Origin: Alteromonas sp. KUL106
GTDB lineage: Bacteria > Pseudomonadota > Gammaproteobacteria > Enterobacterales > Alteromonadaceae
Assembly: GCF_009811415.1 (NCBI RefSeq)
Contig: NZ_BLIG01000027.1
Location: 62,001-126,000, forward strand
Direction of reading: 5' to 3'
DNA length: 64,000 nt
This document shows positions 46,012 to 54,364 of the stretch, piece after piece. The notes under the pieces are model-generated. The model was not told the DNA's origin. It saw only the letters and a list, made by a program, of their open reading frames with translations, and made no database searches. Each line of letters starts with the position of its first letter. The first letter of the stretch is position 1. The position numbers and the translations under genes were made by a program.

Positions 46012-46932
46012 CTAACCTTTTGCTTGATTTCTACCCAGTTCCTTGGCCTCAAAAAGGGAAACATCTGCATCCTCAATAAGCGATGAATAATCGTCGTCGA
46101 TGACATCTTTAGCCTTCCAAACTGCGAATCCAGCGCTGATTGATACACGTCCATCAATGCCTTTAGCGTGCGGAATGTCAGCGTTTGTTACCGCTTCGAC
46201 AATCTGCTGTGCGACTAACTTAATTCCTTGGTAATCGCTATAAGGCAAAATCACTAGAAATTCTTCGCCACCAAAACGAATAACTGCATCCTTCGGGCGT
46301 TTTACGGTGTCTGCGATAATTTTTGCAACTTTCTGCAAACAAAGGTCTCCCTCCAAATGCCCGTAGTTGTCATTAAAGAGCTTGAAATAATCGATATCGA
46401 TCATTATTGCTCCGATCATATCTTGATCTCTTGCGACTTGTTTGATTAGCAAAGGGATTTCTTTCGTTAAATACGTACGATTGTATAAGCCCGTTAACTG
46501 ATCGTGAAACGTCATATTTTCAAAAAACTCGGTACGCAGCTTATTCTGAATATGGGTTTTTATGCGATGTGTTAGCGTAGATGCATTGACAGGCTTTAAT
46601 ACGAAGTCGGAAGCGCCAACTTCCCAACACGCATTTTCGCTTTCGACATCCATGGTCGAGGTGACAAAAATGACAGGTATTTGACTTGTAACAGGTGACT
46701 GTTTGAGCGCCTTACATACCTCTAAACCATTCATATCAGGCATATTCATATCTAACAGCACCAAATCCGGTGCATTTTTAGCACAGTATGACAGCGCCTC
46801 TTGACCAGAATCTACCGTTTCGCAATAAAAGACATGTTCCAATATAGACTCTAACAACATGCGACTGATCGGCTCATCATCAACGATGAGAACGGAACAT
46901 TGCGTGTAGGGCTTTATTTCTTGTACATTCAT
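46012..46932 (-). CDS. Response regulator with diguanylate cyclase domain (REC-GGDEF)
   Basis: From ATG 46932 (MNVQEIKPYTQ) the protein has 306 residues: a receiver domain with VLIVDDEP and the phospho-Asp in LVLLDMNMPDMNG, then GGDEF with the intact active site RFGGEEFLVIL. Phosphorylation should stimulate c-di-GMP synthesis, which could feed LapD and the EPS machinery elsewhere in this window. The frame to 47049 adds a hydrophobic extension that I reject as unsupported. The likely partner kinase is the hybrid kinase encoded downstream. Confidence 0.88.
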   Translation of the reverse strand: MNVQEIKPYTQCSVLIVDDEPISRMLLESILEHVFYCETVDSGQEALSYCAKNAPDLVLLDMNMPDMNGLEVCKALKQSPVTSQIPVIFVTSTMDVESENACWEVGASDFVLKPVNASTLTHRIKTHIQNKLRTEFFENMTFHDQLTGLYNRTYLTKEIPLLIKQVARDQDMIGAIMIDIDYFKLFNDNYGHLEGDLCLQKVAKIIADTVKRPKDAVIRFGGEEFLVILPYSDYQGIKLVAQQIVEAVTNADIPHAKGIDGRVSISAGFAVWKAKDVIDDDYSSLIEDADVSLFEAKELGRNQAKG

Positions 46933-47237
46933 TAGTTTAGATCGTATGTGCCGAAGAAGAAATTCGATTTGGCCTTGGGTATTTGTTGAAGAGTGAATGA
47001 AAACGATTAGCAGTGTAACACTAATTAATGAAAAATATACCGGAAACATAAACCGTTAGTCGTTTAAGTTTTCAATATGACCTAATTCAGGCATGGTCAT
47101 GTTACGTATTATCAATGATACTCAAAAGTGCGTTAATCTTTAGTCTATTTTCGATAAGTTTCTAACAATATTGGCTATTCAAAGATTGACTGGGTCGCTC
47201 AAATAACCAAAGATTATGGCAAGTAACTTGTTTGGTG
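46933..47237. other. Divergent intergenic region between REC-GGDEF and Hpt genes
   Basis: About 305 AT-rich base pairs should hold both promoters. A small palindrome, AGTGTAACACT, lies at 47012-47022. I find no coding frame or RNA structure. Confidence 0.4.
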
Positions 47238-47612
47238 ATGAGAATGCATACTTTAGATAACAACAAGACGCTTTCAAAAGAACAATTATGGAATAGAGAT
47301 GCGGCAATAAGTCGGCTTGGTGGAAACGAAGGACTGCTTAACCGTATTGTGGATATGTTTTTGGCTCAAATAGAACAAAAACATGACGCGCTTATAAAAG
47401 CAGTGGCTGAGATGAACCTCGAAGCGGTAAGGTTTACTAGTCACTCCATGAAAGGTGCATCTGGCGATGTGGGTGCGGATGCTATTCGTGGGAAAGCGGC
47501 GGCGATTGAAATGAAAGCAAAGCAGGATGACACCAATAGTCTACATGAAGATATGCGCGAACTTCATGCGCTTATCTCACAAACGATCAAGGTAATGCGC
47601 CCCGAAAATTAA
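47238..47612 (+). CDS. Hpt-domain phosphotransfer protein
   Basis: The protein of about 124 residues is a single four-helix Hpt domain with the phosphorylated histidine in RFTSHSMKGASGDVGADAIR. Its start is ATG 47238 or 47244; neither has a strong ribosome site. A lone Hpt beside a hybrid kinase without Hpt and a REC-GGDEF protein fits a multistep phosphorelay in which phosphate passes from the kinase receiver to Hpt to the cyclase. This pairing is inferred from neighbourhood. Confidence 0.88.
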   Translation: MRMHTLDNNKTLSKEQLWNRDAAISRLGGNEGLLNRIVDMFLAQIEQKHDALIKAVAEMNLEAVRFTSHSMKGASGDVGADAIRGKAAAIEMKAKQDDTNSLHEDMRELHALISQTIKVMRPEN

Positions 47613-47760
47613 TCGTTCAAAAACCGGGTTGCATTCCCCAACCGAGTGTTTATTTAGCCTCACCTGATAAACGAGGCTCGTTTTGTTTACGATGCAATTG
47701 TCGCTTGTAATATTTGTTGACCAATAAAAGCGCTTTTCAGCCTATTAAGGCTAATATTAG

Positions 47761-47831
47761 CGGTTGAAGACGCATATTAGCCGTTAAAGACGCATATTAG
47801 CCATTGAAGACGCATATTAGCCGTTGAAGAC
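47761..47831. repeat. Tandem 20-bp repeats spanning the adenine deaminase stop codon
   Basis: Three 20-bp units (47761-47780, 47781-47800, 47801-47820) of pattern CNGTTGAAGACGCATATTAG are followed by an 11-bp partial unit at 47821-47831 that lies in the last codons of the deaminase gene. The array has copied the gene's 3' end, including its stop codon. Units differ at one to three bases. Confidence 0.9.
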
Positions 47832-48815
47832 TCTGTCAATAAATTCCGTTTTTGCCTGTTCAGGAAGAAAACTCGCCTTAAAGCTATTGGCCGCTAGCGT
47901 CCTGATCGTGTGCTCATCTAAATTGAGTGATTGATGCAGCGCGTCAAAATTATCGTTTAAGAACCCACCGAAGTATGTCGGGTCGTCAGAATTTACTGTC
48001 ACTAGCAGCCCCGCGTTTAAAAGCTCGATAATATTGTGCTCCTTCATATCATCAATCACACAGAGTTTTAGGTTACTTAACGGGCATACGGTCAGAGGTA
48101 TTTGTCTTTCTTTTAAAAGCGCCATCAAGGCTTCGTCTTCTTGACAACGAACCCCATGATCTATGCGGTCCACATCAAGCAGTTCAATCGCTTCCCAGAT
48201 ATATGACGCGGGCCCCTCTTCACCGGCATGGGCCACAACTTTGAAACCCAAGGATTTCGCGCTCTTGAAAACGCGTTCGAATTTCGACGGTGGGTGGCCG
48301 AGTTCAGAACTGTCTAATCCTACTGCTGTTATGTGTTTATAGTAAGGCTTGGCCTCTTCCAATGTCTCAAACGCAGCGTCTTCTGACAGATGACGTAAAA
48401 AGGACATAATGAGATAGCTACTGATGCCGTATTCTTCTTTTGCTTTTTCCATTGCACGCAAAAAGCCTGACATGAACACGTCAAAACCTATACCTCTTTC
48501 TGTGTGGGTTTGCGGGTCGAACATGATTTCAGTATGAACGATATTGTCATCAAAACACCGCGTCAAATACTCCCACATTAAAGTGAAGAAATCCTCTTCG
48601 TCTCTCAACACCCCTGCCCCAGCGTAATATAAATCGAGGAAGCTCTGTAAATCTTGAAAGTTGTATGCAGCTTCTATCTCTTTCACGTTTGCATAGGGAA
48701 GTGTTACACTGTGTTTCTTAGCTAGGCGCCACATGAGTTCAGGCGTTAAGCTTCCTTCTATATGCAGATGCAATTCGGCCTTTGGTATGTTTTTAATTAT
48801 TGATGACAGCGACAT
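47817..48815 (-). CDS. Adenine deaminase (adenosine/AMP deaminase superfamily)
   Basis: The protein of about 332 residues starts at ATG 48815 (AGAGG upstream) with MSLSSIIKNIPKAELHLHIEGSL, the zinc-binding HxH. VVAHAGEEGP holds the catalytic Glu region and VTVNSDDPTYFGG the zinc Asp. LDSSELGHPPSKF is the loop of adenine-specific members rather than true adenosine deaminases, so adenine to hypoxanthine is the favoured reaction. It is divergent from a purine permease and feeds XdhABC. Twelve extra codons upstream are unlikely to be translated. Confidence 0.85.
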   Translation of the reverse strand: MSLSSIIKNIPKAELHLHIEGSLTPELMWRLAKKHSVTLPYANVKEIEAAYNFQDLQSFLDLYYAGAGVLRDEEDFFTLMWEYLTRCFDDNIVHTEIMFDPQTHTERGIGFDVFMSGFLRAMEKAKEEYGISSYLIMSFLRHLSEDAAFETLEEAKPYYKHITAVGLDSSELGHPPSKFERVFKSAKSLGFKVVAHAGEEGPASYIWEAIELLDVDRIDHGVRCQEDEALMALLKERQIPLTVCPLSNLKLCVIDDMKEHNIIELLNAGLLVTVNSDDPTYFGGFLNDNFDALHQSLNLDEHTIRTLAANSFKASFLPEQAKTEFIDRVFNG

Positions 48816-49007
48816 GGCCCCTCTCTTAATCGCACCAACATGATGCATTGGCGTTATTATGGTGCGTGTTAATGTATCTAAAATGCTATCTGTAAACGAG
48901 TTCTTTTACTCATTTAGGTTTTGTTTGCGGTTTTTTTAACTTCGTTTATGTTGTTTACCAACCGTTTGGCTGCACCCTGTGCTGCTTGGCTAGTGACGTT
49001 ACATCAC

Positions 49008-49032
49008 ACAATGATAACTATTTGATCATTGT
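49008..49032. promoter_or_regulatory. Inverted repeat in the adenine deaminase/permease control region
   Basis: ACAATGAT (49008-49015) and ATCATTGT (49025-49032) form a perfect 8-bp inverted repeat with a 9-bp spacer. It lies in the 323-bp divergent gap 48816-49138 and could be a second operator next to the RutR-type box. No protein can be assigned to it. Confidence 0.5.
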
Positions 49033-49068
49033 ACTACATTGTAAGTTAGCACAAAACGAACCAACAAG

Positions 49069-49084
49069 TTGACTAACTGGTCAG
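49069..49084. promoter_or_regulatory. RutR-type operator 3 (adenine deaminase/permease control region)
   Basis: TTGACTAacTGGTCAG matches the RutR consensus at 12 of 14 defined bases. It lies 55 bp before the permease ATG and may also act on the divergent deaminase gene. Confidence 0.7.
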
Positions 49085-49138
49085 TTTATTGCTTTCAATG
49101 CCCAAAACACTTAGTGAAACATATACAGAGAACTCTTG

Positions 49139-50470
49139 ATGTCTAACAACGTTATTGAGCGGCTATTCAAGCTGCAAGAACATGGAACCACAGTAAGAAC
49201 AGAAATCATTGCAGGGCTTACAACGTTCGCAGCCATGTCATACATACTTGTCGTGAATCCCGGTATCTTAGGGCTAAGCGGCATGCCTGTGGAAGGACTG
49301 ATTACCGTAACCGCGTTGGCAGCGTGTATTGGCACGCTAATGATGGCGCTCATGACAAATTATCCCATCGCTCTTGCACCGGGTATGGGGTTAAATGCAT
49401 TTTTCGCATTTACTATTTGCTTGGGTCGAGAAGTGCCATGGGAAGCCGCGTTGGGCATTGTATTTTGGAACGGCATACTGTTTTTGCTGCTGTCACTTAC
49501 GGGAGTTCGAACAAAAATCGCCGAGTCGATACCGCCCTCGTTAAAAATTGGCGTTCAGTGCGGTATAGGCTTATTCATTGCGTTTATTGGTCTTAAGAAT
49601 GCTGGGTTAATTGTTGATAACCCCGCCACCTTTGTGCAACTTGGCGATCTTTCTGAGCCTGCTGTTATGCTCGCTTTGATAGGTATTATATTTACCATCG
49701 TATTAATGGTGAAGCGCGTAACCGGAGCGATATTAATTTCCATTGTCACGCTTACCCTCATTGGTGCTTTTATACCCACAGAAGATGGCACGTTAACGTC
49801 AACACCTTCAGCGATTGTAGGCATGCCAGAGTCTATTTCAAAGACCTTCATGGCAATGGATTTTTGGTACCCCATCGACCATCTCGCTGAGACGTGGGAT
49901 CTGATTTTTGCCCTTATGTTCGTCAATATGTTTGATACCATCGGAACGTTAATTGGTGTATCTCGTAAAGCAAATCTTTTAACGCCTGAGGGCACACTCC
50001 CGAAGATTGGCGCAGCTATGACAGCCGATGCATCAGCAAGTGTTGCTGGCGCGATGATAGGAACTTCACCGGTCACCAGCTATGTAGAATCCGCTACCGG
50101 CGTTTCTGCTGGCGGCAGAACCGGCCTTACAGCCGTTGTGGTTTCTGTGTGCTTTTTATTGTCGCTTTTTTTGACACCGTTAATGAAAGTTATCCCCCTC
50201 ATGGCGACCACGCCCGCGTTGCTTATGGTGGGTATTCTAATGATGGAGTCAATACGACAAGTTGATTTTGATGATTTAGGTGCGCTAGCTACAGCATCGG
50301 TCACACTCATTGCAATGCCGCTTACGTTTAGTATTAGTGAGGGTATCGCGCTTGGTTTTATAACCTACGTCGGTATCAAGGTGGGGACGGGAAAATATAA
50401 AGACGTCACGCCACTCACCTACGCACTCGCCATTATTTTTCTGCTGCGCTACCTGTTGGACTTAAAATAA
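49139..50470 (+). CDS. AzgA-type purine permease (adenine/guanine/hypoxanthine)
   Basis: The 443-residue protein has about 12-13 membrane helices and AzgA-family motifs: TTVRTEIIAGLTTFAAMSYILVVNP, PIALAPGMGLNAFFAFTI and FVNMFDTIGTLIGVSRKANL. GTSPVTSYVESATGVSAGGRTGLTA is the substrate-site segment. It should import purine bases with protons. The start is ATG 49139. It is divergent from adenine deaminase, which would act on its substrate, and a terminator follows at 50511-50538. Confidence 0.9.
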   Translation: MSNNVIERLFKLQEHGTTVRTEIIAGLTTFAAMSYILVVNPGILGLSGMPVEGLITVTALAACIGTLMMALMTNYPIALAPGMGLNAFFAFTICLGREVPWEAALGIVFWNGILFLLLSLTGVRTKIAESIPPSLKIGVQCGIGLFIAFIGLKNAGLIVDNPATFVQLGDLSEPAVMLALIGIIFTIVLMVKRVTGAILISIVTLTLIGAFIPTEDGTLTSTPSAIVGMPESISKTFMAMDFWYPIDHLAETWDLIFALMFVNMFDTIGTLIGVSRKANLLTPEGTLPKIGAAMTADASASVAGAMIGTSPVTSYVESATGVSAGGRTGLTAVVVSVCFLLSLFLTPLMKVIPLMATTPALLMVGILMMESIRQVDFDDLGALATASVTLIAMPLTFSISEGIALGFITYVGIKVGTGKYKDVTPLTYALAIIFLLRYLLDLK

Positions 50471-50510
50471 ATCCATAATGCGCTACTGCTTTAGGCTGGA
50501 AAATAAACGT

Positions 50511-50538
50511 AAAAAGGTGGCTTATAAGCCACCTTTTT
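50511..50538. terminator. Bidirectional terminator between the permease and lipoprotein genes
   Basis: AAAAAGGTGGCTTA and TAAGCCACCTTTTT form a perfect 14-bp palindromic stem. It serves the permease on the plus strand and the small lipoprotein on the minus strand. Confidence 0.92.
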
Positions 50539-50570
50539 ATTGCATAAATTTTATCGGTTATAAAGTGACG

Positions 50571-50828
50571 TTATTTAAGGCCATCGTAAGTAAACGTCAC
50601 CGCTTTATCACCCATAAACATGATTTTCACAAACTTGCTGTCTTCACTTCCCCATGTGCACGCCATGGTGCCCATGGTTTTTCCGCAGTTATCTGCCGAG
50701 CCTAAAATTGCTTCAACTTCATCTTGCGTCATGCCCATTTCTAACTTGTCGTAGTTTTCTTTAGTTAACTTTGAGCAGCCCGTCAGTGCCAGTGCACCGA
50801 GAGCAAGTAGAGCGAGTTTAGTTTTCAT
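50571..50828 (-). CDS. Small lipoprotein (DUF3862/SmpA-like fold)
   Basis: The 85-residue protein has a lipoprotein signal with lipobox LTGC (Cys18), then KLTKENYDKLEMGMTQDEVEAILGSADNC, which matches the SmpA/OmlA-DUF3862 fold (GMTxxEVxxLLG). Two further cysteines (DNC and MAC) may form a disulfide. It is probably anchored to the outer membrane. No catalytic role is known. It is convergent with the purine permease. Confidence 0.8.
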   Translation of the reverse strand: MKTKLALLALGALALTGCSKLTKENYDKLEMGMTQDEVEAILGSADNCGKTMGTMACTWGSEDSKFVKIMFMGDKAVTFTYDGLK

Positions 50829-50910
50829 AGTGTGTATCCTTTAGCAAAAAAGCGAACGAGAATTTAGACCAATCCGCATAACCGTTTTAACGATTGCTGT
50901 AATGTATATG

Positions 50911-51840
50911 TTATTTAGTGCTCTTGTCACCATCCCCTTTAGGATGATTGTCGAGCCAATGACGCGCGATTTGCTCTCGCGTGGCTAGCCATACTTTGTC
51001 ATGGGATTTTACGTATTCAATAAAGCGCTTGAGCGCCGCCAAGCGAGCAGGCCTACCTATAATGCGATTGTGAAGACCTATCGATAGCATTTTAGGGGCT
51101 TCTTGTCCTTCTTCATACAGCACGTCGAACGCATCTTTTAAATAAGTGAAAAACTGTTCGCCACTATTGAAACCCTGAGGCGTAGCAAAGCGCATATCGT
51201 TGGTATCTAACGTGTAAGGCACCATTAATAATGGCTTACTGTAGTGACAGTCATAATAAGGTAAATCGTCAGCGTAAGAATCAGCGCAATATAAAATGTC
51301 GTCTCTTTCGGCGATAAGCTTTAGCGTGTTTGGACTTGTTCTACCGGTATACCAACCAGCGGGTTTAGCCCCCGTCAGTTGCTCGTGAAGAATGATCGCA
51401 TCATCAATTTGCTTGCGCTCTTGTTCCTCACTCATATCTTGATAGTGTATCCAGCGCATGGCATGACTCGCAATTTCCCACCCTGAATCAATCATTGCCT
51501 GTACTGCTTCAGGATGCCTTTGCAAGGCCATTGTGACACCAAAGACGGTAACGGGAATGTCGAATTTATTGAGTAGGCGGTGTAGACGCCAAAATCCGGC
51601 ACGGCTGCCGTACTCATAAATTGACTCCATACTTAAATGGCGATCTTTGTAGGCCTGTGCACCGATAATTTCCGATAAGAAAATCTCCGATGCTTCATCT
51701 CCATGAAGAACACAGTTCTCACCGCCTTCCTCGTAGTTTAATACAAACTGAACCGCGATTTTTGCGTTACCCGGCCAGTTTGCATGTGGTACGTGTTGTC
51801 CGTAACCTACTAAATCTCTTGGATACGTTGAATCAACCAT
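50911..51840 (-). CDS. puuE: Allantoinase PuuE (polysaccharide deacetylase fold)
   Basis: The protein of about 309 residues begins VDSTYPRDLVGYGQHVPHANWPGNAKIAVQFVLNYEEGGEN, the hallmark of PuuE. It has the NodB-like histidine/aspartate residues in ASHAMRWIHYQ and TGRTSPNT. It hydrolyses S-allantoin to allantoate without metal, unlike the amidohydrolase-type AllB. I start it at ATG 51840 with GAGGTG just upstream. It lies immediately downstream of the RutR-like regulator gene on the same strand, so the two are probably co-transcribed. Confidence 0.92.
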   Translation of the reverse strand: MVDSTYPRDLVGYGQHVPHANWPGNAKIAVQFVLNYEEGGENCVLHGDEASEIFLSEIIGAQAYKDRHLSMESIYEYGSRAGFWRLHRLLNKFDIPVTVFGVTMALQRHPEAVQAMIDSGWEIASHAMRWIHYQDMSEEQERKQIDDAIILHEQLTGAKPAGWYTGRTSPNTLKLIAERDDILYCADSYADDLPYYDCHYSKPLLMVPYTLDTNDMRFATPQGFNSGEQFFTYLKDAFDVLYEEGQEAPKMLSIGLHNRIIGRPARLAALKRFIEYVKSHDKVWLATREQIARHWLDNHPKGDGDKSTK

Positions 51841-51841
51841 G

Positions 51842-52486
51842 CTACACCTCAAAGGTTTCAGGCGTAGATAAACCGCAGCCGCCCAATATCAGCTTAACAA
51901 CTTGCTTCGTTGCGTCTTCAAAGTCTGCTTTGGTCATTTTTTTGCCGCGAAGACGGGTAATTTGCGCTGAAAAGTCAGCATAATGCTGGGTGCTCGCCCA
52001 AATGGTGTAAAGTAAATATTCACCTTCTATAGGCGGAAGCTTGCCCGCGCTAATCCACGCATCAATGACGGCAAGTCTGCCTTTCATCCACAGCGCATGC
52101 TCTTCGTCAAAGTACCCACTTAAATTTTGTGCACCATTAATAATTTCCATTGCGAAAATTTTTGAGGCCATTGGGTGTGTTCGCGATACTTCCATTTTTT
52201 CTGCAATGTAATTGGCCAGTACCTCTGCGGGGTCGTCTTCTACCGTGGCTTTATCAAATCTCGAATTCCACAGCGACAGGGTTTCTTCCAAAACGGCAAC
52301 GTAGAGTTCTTGTTTGGATTTGAAGTAATATAAAACATTGGTTTTTGGCAGCCCTGCTTCGTCAGCAATTTTTTGCACCGCGGTGCCTTTAAAACCAAAT
52401 TGTGCAAAGCACTTTTCAGCGGCCTGGAGTATCTTTCTTCTGTTCATAGCGCCAACGCCAACGTCAACACTTTTTAACTTCATCAT
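51842..52486 (-). CDS. RutR-like TetR-family transcriptional regulator
   Basis: The protein of about 214 residues has a TetR HTH (RRKILQAAEKCFAQFGFKGTAVQKIADEAGLPKTNVLYYFKSKQELY) and a ligand domain with EVSRTHPMASKIFAMEIINGAQ and LYTIWASTQHYADFSAQ. From memory these closely resemble E. coli RutR, the uracil/thymine-sensing regulator. The start is ATG 52486 (or 52483); the frame to 52567 is rejected as it adds a Cys-rich extension. It is divergent from xdhA and coupled to puuE. RutR-type palindromes precede four purine genes, so it likely senses a purine-related ligand. Confidence 0.85.
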   Translation of the reverse strand: MMKLKSVDVGVGAMNRRKILQAAEKCFAQFGFKGTAVQKIADEAGLPKTNVLYYFKSKQELYVAVLEETLSLWNSRFDKATVEDDPAEVLANYIAEKMEVSRTHPMASKIFAMEIINGAQNLSGYFDEEHALWMKGRLAVIDAWISAGKLPPIEGEYLLYTIWASTQHYADFSAQITRLRGKKMTKADFEDATKQVVKLILGGCGLSTPETFEV

Positions 52487-52620
52487 TATTCTTTCAATTC
52501 CTTTGCAATTGACTTTGCAAGCGCACACGCACAACAAATGCTGCATACATTTGTGATAGGTTAGCATTTATTGGCAGCGCGACGCTATACAGTATACATG
52601 TCACTCAGCTTCAGCGTTTA

Positions 52621-52676
52621 TTAGGGCGTGTTGATCTTTGCTGTGCACTTTTGCAGCAAAGGTCAACACGCCCTAA
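52621..52676. mobile_element. MITE-like 23-bp inverted repeat element
   Basis: Left arm 52621-52643 (TTAGGGCGTGTTGATCTTTG then CTG) and right arm 52654-52676 are inverted copies with a single mismatch around a 10-bp centre. The unit can be read as GGGCGTG... bounded by TA on both sides, as expected for TA-inserting elements of the IS630/Tc1 type. It has no coding capacity. The alternative is a long transcribed hairpin. Confidence 0.6.
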
Positions 52677-52837
52677 ACTAAAGCGCTACTCATACAAATA
52701 ATTTAAAGCTTGCACGAAACTTGCCTTGTCTTTTTTAGTGACGCAAGAGTTTGGGCCGCGAAAGCGTATAAAACCCCTTTTCTCATTGCATAAAATCATG
52801 GCCTTTTATAACTCGGCCATTTTTTATAAGCAAAAAA

Positions 52838-52853
52838 TTGACCATGTGGTCTA
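52838..52853. promoter_or_regulatory. RutR-type operator 4 (before xdhA)
   Basis: TTGACCAtgTGGTCTA matches the consensus at 13 of 14 defined bases. It lies 65 bp before the xdhA ATG in the gap shared with the regulator gene. Confidence 0.8.
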
Positions 52854-52918
52854 CTTTTATTGAAAAAATACAGCTATATTAATGGATACAAGAATGAACA
52901 TAAAAAGAAGGTGTGAGC

Positions 52919-54364
52919 ATGATTCGCTTTCTAATAGATAACGATATCGTTGAGATTAATGAAGCGCGAGCAGACCTCACTCTTCTACAATTTATACGCG
53001 AACATCGTAAAAAAACAGGCACGAAGGAAGGCTGCGCGGCAGGTGATTGCGGCGCATGTACCGTTGTACTTGCAGAGCCAGTTTCGGTCAATGGGACGTA
53101 TCAACTTCATTATCGAACGGTAAATAGCTGTATTACGCTTATGAGTGCGATACACGGCAAACAACTCATATTCGTTGAACACTTGAGCGATGGTAAACAC
53201 TTACATCCTGTACAACAGGCGCTGGTTGAGCATCATGGTTCACAGTGTGGCTTTTGCACTCCCGGTTTTATTATGTCTATGTTTGCGCTTTATCACAGCA
53301 ATAGCAAACCGAAAAGAGATGATGTACTGCATGCTTTGTCGGGAAACCTCTGCCGCTGCACTGGGTATCGCCCTATTATTGACGCGACGTTAGCAGTATG
53401 CGAGCAAGCACCCAACGATAAATTTTCTGCGCTTCAAGAAAAGACGTTGGCCACATTGTTATCTTTAGGGGCTACCCCTCCTACAGGTACAGGCAACATT
53501 CACACGCCCTCCACGCGCGAAGAACTGAAAGCGCTCATTAAAGCTTATCCAGAGGCACAGTTAGTGGCAGGGAGCACTGACCTAAGCTTGCAATTCACGC
53601 AGCAACTTAAGAATGTGAATAGCTTAATCAGCCTGACTCACATTGACGCACTAAAGCAATGCACCATAAATGAGCATTCCGTTACTTTTGGTGCAGCTAT
53701 TCCGCTTTCCGATATGGCACCTGCTTTGTTAAACGCCTTTCCACAAGTGGCGGAACTTATTACTCGCTTTGCGTCGCTTCCTATTCGTAACCAGGCAACC
53801 ATTGGTGGAAACGTAGCCAATGCTTCACCTATCGGAGATATGCCGCCGCTTTTGCTCGCCCTAAACGCCATTCTACATATAGATAATGGTGATGACGTGA
53901 ACACCATGCCCATTAGCGCATTCTTTACTGGCTATCGCGAAACGCGATTGGCAAAGGGCGAGTGGATTAGCGCCATAGAAATTCCGTTAAAACAGCCCAG
54001 CCAAGCTTTGGCCGCCTACAAAATTTCGAAGCGTTTTGAAGATGACATCTCAGCCGTGTGTGCCGTTTTTAACGTCACCATTGAAAATGGCAAAGTAGAG
54101 GCAATTAGCAGTGGCTTTGGGGGCGTAGCTGCAACACCAACTACCTGTGATGCGTTAGAGCGTGCACTTAAGGGCAAACAATTTTCTAGTACGGAATGCT
54201 TACATCTGGGCAAACAGATTCTCTTTGATGCCTTTACACCTATCGACGATGTGCGTGCCACTGCTGAGTACCGTAAAAAGGTATTGGCCAACTTGTGGCA
54301 CCGCTTTTGGTTAGAAAATCAATCGGTGAGCAAAATAGAAACTCGGGTGGTGCAACATGCGTAA
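52919..54364 (+). CDS. xdhA: Xanthine dehydrogenase, small subunit (2Fe-2S and FAD)
   Basis: The protein of 481 residues starts at ATG 52919 (AAGGTGTGAGC upstream). It has a ferredoxin-like domain with C39, C44 and C47 (KEGCAAGDCGACTVV), a second cluster domain (GSQCGFCTPGF and LCRCTGYRPI) and an FAD domain (LVAGSTDLSLQFTQ, RNQATIGGNVANASPIGD). It passes electrons from the molybdenum site to NAD+ during oxidation of hypoxanthine and xanthine. It overlaps xdhB by 8 bp and heads an operon running to PuuD. Confidence 0.95.
   Translation: MIRFLIDNDIVEINEARADLTLLQFIREHRKKTGTKEGCAAGDCGACTVVLAEPVSVNGTYQLHYRTVNSCITLMSAIHGKQLIFVEHLSDGKHLHPVQQALVEHHGSQCGFCTPGFIMSMFALYHSNSKPKRDDVLHALSGNLCRCTGYRPIIDATLAVCEQAPNDKFSALQEKTLATLLSLGATPPTGTGNIHTPSTREELKALIKAYPEAQLVAGSTDLSLQFTQQLKNVNSLISLTHIDALKQCTINEHSVTFGAAIPLSDMAPALLNAFPQVAELITRFASLPIRNQATIGGNVANASPIGDMPPLLLALNAILHIDNGDDVNTMPISAFFTGYRETRLAKGEWISAIEIPLKQPSQALAAYKISKRFEDDISAVCAVFNVTIENGKVEAISSGFGGVAATPTTCDALERALKGKQFSSTECLHLGKQILFDAFTPIDDVRATAEYRKKVLANLWHRFWLENQSVSKIETRVVQHA

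Larger units (their letters stand above)
52487..52918. other. Divergent control region between the RutR-like gene and xdhA
   Basis: This 432-bp gap contains a palindromic TATACaGTATA at 52586-52596, probably the regulator's -10 region (TATACT on the minus strand). It also holds a MITE-like inverted repeat (52621-52676), a terminator-like hairpin (ATGGCC/GGCCAT then T run, about 52799-52828) and RutR-type operator 4 (52838-52853). No gene is present. Confidence 0.55.

Noticed and set aside
47672..47700. Hairpin after the Hpt gene as a terminator
   Set aside because: The stem is only four to five base pairs with a very short loop and a mixed tail, too weak to call.
47817..48815. Naming the deaminase as adenosine deaminase (add)
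   Set aside because: The LDSSELGHPPSKF loop and purine-base context favour adenine as substrate, so the symbol add was not used.
49555..50076. 173-codon minus-strand frame inside the purine permease gene
   Set aside because: It is an antisense shadow of a membrane protein gene with no recognisable domain.
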